From positions 55,171,507-55,235,506 of the forward strand of contig NC_080044.1 of NCBI RefSeq assembly GCF_012489685.1: a stretch of 64,000 nt of DNA, read 5' to 3'. Numbering within the stretch: the stretch's first letter is position 1; each line of letters begins with the position of its first letter. The notes beneath the pieces were generated by a model that was given only the letters and a program-made list of their open reading frames with translations, was not told where the DNA came from and made no database searches. A program made the translations under genes and the position numbers. The stretch comes from Lotus japonicus (taxonomy: Eukaryota; Streptophyta; Magnoliopsida; Fabales; Fabaceae). Shown here piece by piece: positions 45,812 to 55,555 of the stretch.

Positions 45812-47809
45812 CTAACTGTAGTAGCGGTTCAAGTTGGCGGCATTCCAAGTGCGGGGGATCTCTTCCCCAGAGAGCTTTTCCAACTTATAGGCGTCGGTGC
45901 CAGTTGCTTCAGTTACTCTGTATGGGCCTTCCCAGTTGGCGGCCAACTTGCCTCTTTCGGTCCCGCGGGCTTCGATGCTGGCGTTGCGGAGGACTAAGTC
46001 CCCGGGCAGGAACGCGCGGTGGACGACCTTCCTGTTGTAGCGGATGGCTGCGTGCTGCTTCGCGATTAATTCCCTGCAGTTAGCGATTGCCCTCATTTCA
46101 GCGAGCAGGTCCAGGTCTTCGTGAATGAGTTGATCGTTCTCCCCCTGGTCGTAGCCAAGGGTGCGAGCGCTTGGTTCTCCGATCTCCGCTGGGATGACTG
46201 CCTCGGTTCCGAAAGTTAGGCGAAACGGGCTTTCCCCAGTCGTTGAGTGCGGGGTAGTGCGGTATGCCCATAGGACATGATCGAGCTGCTCCGCCCAATT
46301 GCCCTTAGCGTCGTCCAGCCTTTTCCTGAGCCCTCTGAGGATGACTCGGTTTGCAGCTTCCGCATGCCCGTTCGTTTGGGGGTGTTCCACTGAGGTGAAG
46401 TGGTGCTTGATATGCAGTCCGTCTACCAGCTCCCTGAACCCTTTGGAGGTAAATTGTGTACCATTGTCGGTAATTAGGACTCCAGGTACCCCGAACCTGC
46501 TGATGACGTTCTTGTAAAAGAAACGTTGTATGCGGGCTGAAGTGATCGTGGCGAGGGGCTCTGCCTCAATCCATTTGGTGAAGTAATCTACCGCGACCAC
46601 CAGGTGTTTCAGCTGTCCCGGGGCGGTCTCAAAGGGTCCCAAGAGGTCCATTCCCCATTGGTGGAAAGGCCAAGGGGAGACCAGAGTCGAGAGTTGCTCG
46701 GGTGGAGCTAAGCGGTGGTCAGCATGCTTCTGGCACGGGTCACATTGTTTGACGTGATCGGCAGCGTCTTTCTCCAGAGTGGGCCAGTAATAGCCGGCCC
46801 GGAGGACCTTTCTTGCCAGAGAACGCCCGCCGGGGTGGTGGCCACAGCTGCCCTCGTGGATCTCTGCGAGGACATAGTCTGTTCGTTCCTTTGATAAGCA
46901 CTTGAGAAGTGGAGTGGAGAATCCTCTCTTAAAGAGGTCATCGTTTATGATGGTGTACCAGGAAGCGCACCTTGTCAATTTCTTTGCTTCCGACTTATCG
47001 GGCGGCAGCCAGCCCGTTGTGAGGTGCTTGACAATAGGGGTCATCCAATCCTCGTTCGTGCTAATGCTTATGGTTTTGACTCCAGCGGGACGGTTGGGGT
47101 TCGCGACATAAAGCAGGGCCAGTGTGCCTTGAATGACTGTTATGTTCAGACCGGGCTTCCCGGTGCTTGCCAACTTTGCTAAGGTATCCGCGCAGTCGTT
47201 TTGAGCCCTTGGGACGTGGCGGAATTCTACCTTACGGAAAGTTGTGGCCAACCGTTTCAGGTGGGAGAGGTATTGCTCCAGAATTGGGTCTTTGGCTTGT
47301 GCTTCACCGTTAGCCTGGGAGACTACCAGGAGGAAGTCGCAGCAGACGAGTATGTCCTGCGCCCCCAGGTCTCGCGCCGTTACCAGACCCGCTATGCAAG
47401 CTTCATATTCAACTTGGTTGTTAGTGGTCGGGAAATTAAAACGCAGTGACTGTTCTACGACCATCCCTGTATTGCTTTGGAGGACGACCAAATCTGGCTT
47501 ATGTAGGACTTGCTTGATTGGTTGGTCTGTGCAAACTATGATGCTATGGGATTGGAAGTATCTTCTGAGTCGCCTGGCAGTGGTTAGGAGGGCGAGTGCC
47601 ACCTTCTCGAGCATCTGATATCGGAGTTCTGCACCCTTAAGCGAACGACTGACGAAGTACACGGGTAGTTGGATTCCCGCCTCCTCTCTCACCAGCACGG
47701 AGCTCACAGCCTTGTCCCGAACGGCTAAGTATAGGTACAGGGGCTCCCCCGGTTTTGGACTTGACAGGACCGGTGGAGAGGTGAAAATCTCTTTCAGCCG
47801 AGAGAAGGC
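45812..47809 (-). pseudogene. Tat RNase H, second RNase H and integrase
   Basis: Open from 47809 to the stop at 45812. N-terminal part: SVLVREEAGIQLPVYFVSRS and YQMLEKVALALLTTARRLR (RNase H attached to RT). Then a second, plant-type RNase H with NNQVEYEACIAGLVTARDLG and RAQNDCADTLAKLAS. Integrase: HH-CC zinc finger (HHPGG...CDPCQKH), WGMDLLGPF with first Asp, ITDNGTQF with second Asp, and HPQTNGHAEAANR with Glu: a complete DDE set. The C-terminus AYKLEKLSGEEIPRTWNAAN ends at 45812. It is separated from RT by a TAA at 47810-47812 in EEAE-stop-AFSRLKE. Confidence 0.9.
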
Positions 47810-48903
47810 TTACTCAGCCTCTTCCGACCAAGCAAAGTTCGCTCCCTTCTTTAGTAGGGTATAAAGAGGTAGGGCTCGTAGGGAGGCCTTGGGGAGAAAT
47901 CTTCCTATTGCAGCCATCCGTCCTGCCAGTTGCTGGACTTCTTTGACCGTCCGGGGGCTTTTCATGTCTACGATGACCTGACACTTCTCGGGGTTTAGTT
48001 CAATCCCGCGACTTGTGAGCATATATCCTAGGAACTTCCCGCTTTTGACCTCGAAGGTACATTTTTCGGGGTTGAGGCGCATATTGTGCTTCTTCAGCTG
48101 TTCAAAGACCACGACGAGATCGGCTGCGTGGTCGCCTTCCCTTGGTGTTTTTACGATAATGTCATCGATGTAGACTTCAACTGACTTCCCTATAAGTGCC
48201 CCGAAAATCTTGGTCATCATCCGTTGGTAGGTGGCCACTGCATTTTTTAGGCTGAACGGAAGCAGAGTGTAGCAATATGTCCCCCGATCGGTTATGAAAG
48301 CAGTCTTTTCTTCATCTTCTCTGTACATCGGAATTTGGTTGTACTCGGAATACGCGTCCATGAGGGACAAATACTCGTACCCCGAGGAGTTGTCCACCAG
48401 GGCATCGATGCTGGGGAGGGGAAAGGGGTCCTTCGGGCAGGCCTTGTTCAGGTCTGTGTAGTCAACGCACATCCTCCACTTCCCATTAGATTTCTTGACC
48501 AGGACCACGTTCGACAGCCAAGTGGTGTACTTGACTTCGCGAATGATCCCGGCTCGTAGAAGTTCGGTTGTCTGTTCCTTGATCGCTTCCTGCTTCTCTG
48601 CACTCATCTGTCTCTTCTTCTGGGCCACTGGCTTGAATTTCCGGTCTACTGATAGCTTGTGGTTGCAGAACGCTGGGTCGATGCCCGGCATATCCCGGAT
48701 GACCAGGAAAATAAGTGCCCGTTACTCTTCAGAAGGTCTTCCTGTCGGTTCGACAGGTCCTGCGGGAGGTCTCGTGCCAGCTTCGTGATTTGCTCGGGGC
48801 AATGGCCGATCCGGACAGACCGAGCCTCCCCATCAGGGTTAAGGCGTTGGTCCTCTCTGGACTGGTCCACTCTCGGGTCGATGTCGGTCAAGCATGCTCC
48901 TGC
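47810..48903 (-). pseudogene. Tat reverse transcriptase
   Basis: RT palm and fingers: IIREVKYTTWLSNVVLVKKS, GKWRMCVDYTDLNKACPKD, LSLMDAYSEYNQI, LPFSLKNAVATYQRMM and the catalytic YIDDIIVK; thumb LNPEKCTFEVKSGKFLGY. The upstream part (TDIDPRVDQSREDQRLNP, GHLFSW) is in a different frame, with the slip at about 48700 just before MPGIDPAFCNHKL. Bounded by TGA at 48904-48906 and TAA at 47810-47812. Confidence 0.9.
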
Positions 48904-49608
48904 TCAGAGGTGGAAGCTTTCGACTCTTTTCCCGCGGTCGGGCTCCTTCCTTTTGCGGTCCTCTCGTGCCATCCTGCAGCTGGAGTTATAACACCCCCTG
49001 GTCATGGTTAGGTTTCCGCGTACGGAAACTGCCCTTCCGGCCCATGGGTACTTCATCATCAGGTGGTGGGTGGAGACAATGGCCCGGTAAACATTGAGGC
49101 TCGGTCTACCGATGATGGCGTTGTACGCTGTTGGGCATTTCACCACCAAGAACCGGGCCTTTACAGTCCTGCAAACATCATGGTCTCCTAGGGAGAGGTA
49201 TGTATCAAAATATCCTAAGGGCAGAACTCTGTCCCCAATGAACCCGATCAAGTCGTGGTCGTAGGGGATCAGGTCTTTCACAGATAAGCCTAGGGTTTTA
49301 TAAGCATCATAAAACATAATGTCAGCGGAACTACCTGTGTCGATGAGAACCCGTCGTACCTTACCGTTTGCGATGAGGGCTTCCACGACAATCAAATCGT
49401 CCTCCTCGCCGGTGTCCGTGTCGTAGTCGTCTTCCGTGAAGGTGATGGGAACCTTCTGCTGCGGTGGGCGGAGGGAGCTGGGGAGAGGTCGTCCAGCGGC
49501 TGACATGATGACTCGAGTACTCCTCTTCCGACTGTTGTTTGATGGTCCGTCGGCGGTCCATCCTCCAGCAATCGAACTGACACTGACTAGGTTAGTCCCG
49601 TGGCGCCT
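48904..49608 (-). pseudogene. Tat aspartic protease region
   Basis: The retropepsin motif LIDTGSSADIMF is preceded by LIVVEALIANGKVRR and followed by DHDLIGFIGDRVLPLGYFD, the usual Tat protease layout. Further down come FLVVKCPTAYNAIIGRPSLN and HHLMMKYPWA. Ends at TGA 48904-48906 (FHL-stop). Joined in frame to gag upstream except for a TGA at 49609-49611. Confidence 0.88.
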
Positions 49609-51276
49609 TCATACTTCATCTTGGTCCCGCCAATCTGGAGATCGGCGTCGACCTGGACTTCTACGACGATCGGGGCTCCTGCGTCGGTCGGGACTTCGGC
49701 GACGATGAGGGCTCCTCGCCCGAGGGGGTGTTCGGGCTCGGTTCCTGGGCGGAGTTCGGGCCCGGGCTCTGGGCGGACGAGGGAGGTCGCCTGAGGAGAG
49801 AGCGACGTACTTTGACAATCTTCCGATTCTGACTAGTTCTTCTACTTTGTACTTCAGGTTCAGACACTCGTCTGTGTTATGGCCGGGGCTGTCATGGAAT
49901 TCGCAGAACCTTTTTGAATCCAGCTTATCCCCCCGAGTGAGTAGTGGGGGGGCCTTGTCCCTGAGGTCGGTGGAGGCTCTCTCCCGCAAGATGCGGGAGA
50001 GGGAAGAGTTCAGGGGGGTGTAGCTATCGAACTTCTTCCGTTTTTGCTTTTTCTCATCCTGGCTCTTCCGCCGGGGCTCGCGATCGCGCTTAGTTTCTCC
50101 AGGGTCCCGGGCTTTCTCAGAGGGCCTATGGACTGGGTTTTGATTGGTTGACCTCAATGTCGCCGCTTCCTCCATGTTAATATATTTCTCTGATCGGGTT
50201 TGAAATTCCTCCAGTGTCCTGGCTTTCTTCCCATCTAGGGAAGTCGAGAAAGGACCTGGCCTGAGCGCTTGTCGTACCAAGATTAGGCGGACTTGAGGGG
50301 GGAGGTCCGAAATGTCTCATGCTTCTTTGTTGAAGCGGTTAAGGAAGGCCTTCAGGGATTCCTTCTCGCTCTGCTTGATCAGGGCTAGGGTCTCCTCTGA
50401 TTTCGGAATGTTTCTCACTGAGGAGTACTGGGCTAAAAAATTTGACATGACTCCTTCCCAGTTGTGAATGGAGTTGTTGGGGAGGTTCTGGAACCAGTTC
50501 ATTGGGTCCTTCCCCAAGCTCATCGGAAAGCAGCGGCAGTAGATCGGGTCGCTAGCTCCGGCATACTGCATGGCTCCCACGAAGAAGTTGATATGCTTAG
50601 TCGGGTCAGAGTCACCCTCGTAGAGTTTCATTTTAGGTCTTGACCATCCTGGGGGGAAAGAGGTTGCCATGATGTCTAGAGAGAGAGGGTCGTTGATCGT
50701 CTGCGGTAGGGTAACCAGGGCGTCGTGCGGGCGAACCGGGTCCCTGAGTGGTTCCTTGGTGGAAACGAGGCTCCTTCGTCCGGAGTAACTCCTGCGAGGG
50801 AAGTGGTGCCTCCGGTGATGGGAGGGTTGATTTACGGCTCTTTCCGTAGTCTGTTCTCGGCCATGGTCGTCTTGGTAGTTTGAAGGTGGGAGTGGTCTCC
50901 TTCCCGTCTCCCCCTCTTGAGAGAACATCGGATCCAGTCTGGATCGTTCTTCCAGTTCCTCCAGTTGGCGGAGGCGCGCTCGAAGGGCACGGATTTCGTC
51001 CCGAGTGTTGCGGGCCTGGACATTGCGTTCTTCCCCTACCTTCGGAGGATGCTCCTCTTCCATCGCCTTAACTCGGGCCTCAAGCCTGCACATGGCTTCG
51101 TGAGTAGCGTGGGGGGTGAGGATCCCTGGCTCCGGGGATCGTCCCCGAGGCGGAGTTGGAGGGGTAGTCCTCTGGGGTCGGGGGGAGGGTTGACGGTTCG
51201 CAGATTCATCAAGTGTTTCCACATGGCCCTCGGGAGTTGGGTTGAAACGGCGAGAAGTCTGTCGTGTCTCTACCAT
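49609..51276 (-). pseudogene. Tat Gag
   Basis: Starts MVETRQTSRRFNPTPEGHVE, 78 bp after the 5' LTR. Coiled-coil/charged N-terminus (RALRARLRQLEELEERSRL), the retrotrans_gag core (KLYEGDSDPTKHINFFVGAM, WFQNLPNNSIHNWEGVMSNF, SLKAFLNRFNKEA), then after a TGA at 50317-50319 ISDLPPQVRL and KYINMEEAA. A zinc-knuckle-like CEFHDSPGHNTDECLNLK (C-H-H-C style) follows, then an Arg-rich SR-like tail (RRRSPDRRRSPDRRRS). Broken only by single nonsense codons. Confidence 0.88.
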
Positions 51277-51334
51277 TGCGTCTCGTAGCTGTTCTTGTCT
51301 CTGACGGCACGCGGCGGAGGAAATGTTTACTTGA

Positions 51335-51352
51335 TCCCCACAGACGGCGCCA
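51335..51352 (-). promoter_or_regulatory. Primer-binding site of the Tat element
   Basis: The minus strand reads TGGCGCCGTCTGTGGGGA two bases after the 5' LTR end. The first nine bases match the complement of a tRNA-Asp-like 3' end; the rest is divergent. Confidence 0.75.
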
Positions 51353-51354
51353 AA

Positions 51355-51950
51355 TGATCGGGATGATCACGGAGTGCTGGGGCAGCCAAGAGGGAAGAAG
51401 GGCTGGTGTGCTGACGAGCTGAGTGATCCTGGGAGGGGCTTCTGCAGGGGACTCCAATGCCAAAGTGAGTAGGGGAATCGAGTAAGTGAGTGGTGAGGTG
51501 AAGAGAATAACGTACCTTAGAATGGATGTGTCGCCTCCCTTATATACACGTTGGGGTATTAGGATTGGAGCCATGCAACGTCATGCATGGTCCGTACCGG
51601 TGGACTAGGAGCCGTTGGATCCTTCTGCTCCTCCTGTTGTTAGCAGTGATCCAACGGCCTAGAATCCCTAGGGACCCACCTCCCAACCACCCTAGTTCCG
51701 TAGGGTGGTGGGCCTAGGTCAACCTCTAGGTGGTGGGGTCTAGGTTCTTGGATCAGGGGAGGATGTCGTCCTGCTTGTGGTACAGGGCCCGGACATCCCA
51801 CCCCGGTCGTCCCCTCGGGGCCTTCACCGGGTAACCCTGATCGGGTACTAACCATACTGGGGGTAGAGGTCGGTGTGTCTCCGTCCGTCCCAGAACAGGT
51901 ACTAACCATACTGGGGTAGGGGTCGGTGTGTCTCCGTCCGTCCCTGAACA
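51355..51950 (-). repeat. 5' LTR of the Tat element
   Basis: 596 bp, TG...CA on the element strand. Contains the retroelement promoter; transcription runs leftward into gag. Confidence 0.93.
51537..51546 (-). promoter_or_regulatory. TATA box in the 5' LTR
   Basis: The minus strand reads GTGTATATAAGGGAGG, and the same is present in the 3' LTR at ~32617. Its position gives a U3 of about 400 bp and a short R-U5. Confidence 0.65.
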
Positions 51951-52189
51951 TATCTATATCCATCTATCTATATCTATTAATACATATTTTATACATTTTT
52001 CAAATAAAATAAAAACAAATTGAAATATAAATTTTATTTTTTCTTAACTTTGAAATACATATTTTTTAAAACACTATTAAATCTGCATTTAATTGTAACA
52101 AAAAAAAACTGCATTCACATAAGTAATAAAAATTTTAAAAATAAAAAAATCGATTCAGTAATTTTAAGTTTAAATTTAACATGCATTTT

Positions 52190-52333
52190 CGCCTAGGCTT
52201 CTGGCCCGGGTTCGATCCCCTCTGAGGTCAAAAATAATACCGTTGTGGTCAGAGACATCACTACCGTATCCCAAGCCAAATTAATCACGTGGGACCCCTT
52301 TCCCCGTGAAGACTGGTGGCCAAAGAACCAAAA
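52190..52333 (+). mobile_element. tRNA-derived SINE with 24-bp TSD
   Basis: 144 bp containing the pol III B box GGGTTCGATCCCC and ending in A's (gaaccaaaaa). Flanked by identical 24-bp copies of a segment beginning aagtttaaatttaacatg (52166-52189 and 52334-52357). The A-box region is poor, so the copy is probably 5'-truncated. Confidence 0.85.
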
Positions 52334-52678
52334 AAGTTTAAATTTAACATGCATTTTAAAACCGGAAAGAATTCTTAAAAATAATTAAATCAGGCAGCAA
52401 TTCCCTCCATAACAAAAAACCAATAACACATTGCTATAAATAAAAAAAAACATATCCATCCATAAATATTAAAACTAATTTTATAAAAAAAAAGAGCAAT
52501 GTGAATATTTTATTTATATTTGTTTCAACATTTTAAAACTCATCACATGTAAAAAAAAATATATGTGTCCAGTAAGGGAAGTTCACAAAATAAGTTTAAT
52601 TTTTTTTAAACATGTTTCTACAAAGTAAAATATCATACTTTTTATTCACATTGTTGGTGACTTCATAGCTAACACACC

Positions 52679-52858
52679 ATGAATTCTAAGGTCGAATCTA
52701 TCTCTAGAATTAAGGTTACCTCCGACAGAAATGCTTTGAAGATAGTTGTCAGGATAATAGGCCTATAGAGGGTCTCCAACACCAAAGATCCTAATCAACC
52801 TGACTTTATTGACATGCTCCTCATGGATGCTAAAGTCTGTTTTAAAAAATTTCATTGA
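52679..52858 (+). pseudogene. Replication protein A-like OB-fold fragment (N-terminal)
   Basis: The frame starting MNSKVESISRIKVTSDRNAL, IVVRIIGL, then TAG where Trp is usual, RVSNTKDPN, and DFIDMLLMDAK resembles the first OB-fold of the RPA1-like proteins abundant in plants. Ends in a stop after KKFH. Only ~60 codons. The homology call rests on pattern memory. Confidence 0.45.
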
Positions 52859-55515
52859 ACGTTTTTAACCTTAATTTACCGAAAAAATTCATATTTTTAA
52901 CCTTACTTTACCGAAAAAAATCATATTTACCAAAGAAAAACATAAAAAATTAAAGAAAAGGGGTCCATTAACTCATGGAGTAAGTGTTGTGACTTATTCC
53001 ACTAACTTATAACGTGATACCCTCACAAATAACACAGAGCCAATGACATTCAGAATTTCCCCCAAATCGGGGATTCACGATGAACTCCTGTTTTGGCGAG
53101 ATGATCGGCTAGGCCATTGACTTCTCCTTAAATGTGGTTTACTCCAAGACACCCCACCTCCCTCATCAATATAAAAGATCTTAAATTAAGAGTTAATCTA
53201 AATAACTTTTATCTAAAATGCAACTTATTTTTTTTGGAGTCATCTACCTCTATTCCTTTTCAACCACCCCATCCACCATCATCATCATCCTTGGCAACAT
53301 CAAACTCATCTCTTCTCACATCTTCATCATCCCGGGCAAAGACTAAATATTTTCCTTTATTCAAAAACAATTTTTTCCTTTCCTCAACCAGATCTTAGAA
53401 AGATCAATGAAGAGAAGAACCCATAACAAGTAAATTTCTAGAATTATATATGGTTTCAAAATAATGGTGTTTTATAATATTATATTATTTTTAAAATCAC
53501 ATCCCTAACTGACTATTACCTATTTTTAGAAGCATCATAACCCATAGAAAAAAAATATTAAATCAAGAATGAAGAATTAGAAAGAACTGAATTTTTTTTC
53601 GCTCAGAGCCCACTTTAAGTGCCTAGGTTCATAAATCATGTATCTATCAAACCACATAGTGCCATTAGATATTAATACATTATAAGCTTTGAAATTAGTT
53701 TTAGTTTTTAAATATCTGTAAAATAAAATAAAAACATTTTAAAATTTGAAAATTAAACCTAGCCACATCTATTAAAGGGAAAACGTTCAAATCAATATAA
53801 AAAAATTATTAATATAAAAGTCAAAACTTTCAACATAAATGACAAAATATGAGATTATTTAATTTAGTTCTAGGACTAATATAAAAATTTAGATTCAAGT
53901 GTTAATATTGAACAAAATCTATCATGAACTTTGTTGGTTTTGGCCTAATTGTAACGGATGATAAAAGTCAGATCATGACTTCCACATGCTCCCCCATTTG
54001 GTCTTACACTGGATTCAATGCTAGCCGAGAGCCTATTCTTGAGATGGGATATCCAGATTTGTTATCCAATGGGGTTTACATCTCTGGTTTCTGAATATAT
54101 TCTTCTGTTACATGATGGGTGGAAATCACCAGGGGCATCACACTCCCACTTGCAGTAATTGTGGAGGAATATTATAGGGACCTTAGTCAAGTTTTTGCCT
54201 TCTATACAATTTGGTTCATGTGAAGTTGTTCTCCAATGTGGTGAAAAACTATATACCAAAGTTGGCTTTGTATAATTATGTTCATACATGGGTTGAAGAG
54301 AGCCCTCCGGGTTTATTTCCTAATGTTACAAACAATCTAATATCGCTTTTTGATTCAGAAAGTTTTACTTTACCCTAAAATAATAGTTTTAAAAATCATG
54401 TGCATTATAAAGAAATATGAAAGATTTTACGTGTCAGATAAAATGCATATAAAAATTAATCTAAAAAACTATTGAAAAAACTTACAAAGAATATAAAATT
54501 TATTATATTTTTAACACTTTTAACAACATGCAAATGTTATTATTACAAAAAAAACAAAAAACAAAAAACGAGTTTAAAGTCTTATAATTATTTTCTCTGC
54601 TAAAAAGTATCATATAAAATAAGCACTATCTTAGTTCAGAAATTATCAACAAATTTTATCCTAAAATTCAAATTAAGATACAATTCACTTTTTTAAAATT
54701 TTTAATTTATTTTTTCATCATCTTATGTTTTGTTATACTATAAATTCAACATAAGATATATATAGTTTTTAAAAAATGTTAACAAAATTTTACATAGATC
54801 ATCTCGAAAGATAGCAAAACCCAGTAAAAATAAAATCAACCCCGAAAAAAACCAGCCAAACACCAACAAGGACAAGAAAAAAAAAATACAAACGAGCAAC
54901 ATCCTAGAGAGAAACCCCCAAAAAGAGTTATAAATATACACAACAAAAATCAGCAAGCAAATCAAACCCATGCTCGATGTCTACAAAATTTAACATGGTC
55001 AACAAGCGACAAAACAAGCTCATCTTCTGAATAAATGCACGTCATGCCAATTTTATAAATTGATAATTATAAAAATAATTTCAAAATAAGTTTATCATTC
55101 TAACCCCTAGATATCATTTCTTTACTATTATGATTTTAAATTGAAATATCTTATGTAAAACTATTTTTCAAAAGTTTTTTCTCAATTAACATTAACATTT
55201 TTTATTTTTAAATAAATGATTTAATATATGAAATCCATAAGCAAACAATCTTTTTTTATAGTATAAAAAATATTTTAAATATATCTTTCTAACAAACATT
55301 TATATATTTGTGGAATTTTAAAGTTCTTAGAAAAAATATTTGGGCAATTAAAATTACAAAAATAAAAAAATAATGGTACACAAGTTTAATGATAAAGTCA
55401 CCCGTGCAAAGCGTTGTATGGGGTATTCAACTAGGTGGTTTGAAGAAAGTCTGTGCCCACATCCGACAAACTCTCCCATACCCACATTCACCTCAATTTT
55501 CTCCATTGTTTCCTT
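52859..55515. other. AT-rich spacer
   Basis: No gene I can support. 54000-54330 contains a less AT-rich block with interrupted open frames on both strands (a decayed exon is possible). 54740-55020 is A-rich and resembles antisense LINE tails but has no clear ends. Confidence 0.3.
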
Positions 55516-55523
55516 TATAAATA
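55516..55523 (+). promoter_or_regulatory. TATA box of the receptor-kinase pseudogene
   Basis: tataaata, 33 bp before the ATG at 55556, with a short leader in between. The spacing suggests a core promoter that came with the gene. Confidence 0.6.
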
Positions 55524-55555
55524 AAGGCTTGCAGCAGCACTTCCTTCATCCCAAA

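Larger units (their letters stand above)
32434..51950 (-). mobile_element. Ty3/gypsy Tat-lineage LTR retrotransposon, host of nested insertions
   Basis: LTRs at 32434-33025 (3' on the element's strand) and 51355-51950 (5'), flanked by tatct at 32429-32433 and 51951-51955. Gene order on the minus strand is gag, protease, RT, RNase H plus a second RNase H, integrase, then a long 3' region with a divergent accessory ORF. A dual RNase H and an extra ORF mark the Tat (Retand/Ogre/Grande-like) group. The LTRs differ at about 12 bases and one 4-bp indel in ~592 bp, so insertion was recent in evolutionary terms. With the 9.1-kb CACTA removed the element is about 10.4 kb. Much more GC-rich than the flanks. 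Confidence 0.95.

Noticed and set aside
50317..51574. Many overlapping ORFs on the plus strand across the Tat gag/LTR region
   Set aside because: Shadows of the GC-rich minus-strand gag; no codon or homology support.
54062..54289. 75-codon minus-strand ORF and broken plus-strand frame (54000-54330)
   Set aside because: The composition looks exon-like, and I considered a receptor-kinase ectodomain, but no motif could be matched on either strand.
54738..54971. Hydrophobic 77-codon minus-strand ORF, candidate membrane peptide
   Set aside because: Resembles the translation of antisense LINE 3' tails such as 22847-23035 (Phe/Leu/Val-rich). No start context.
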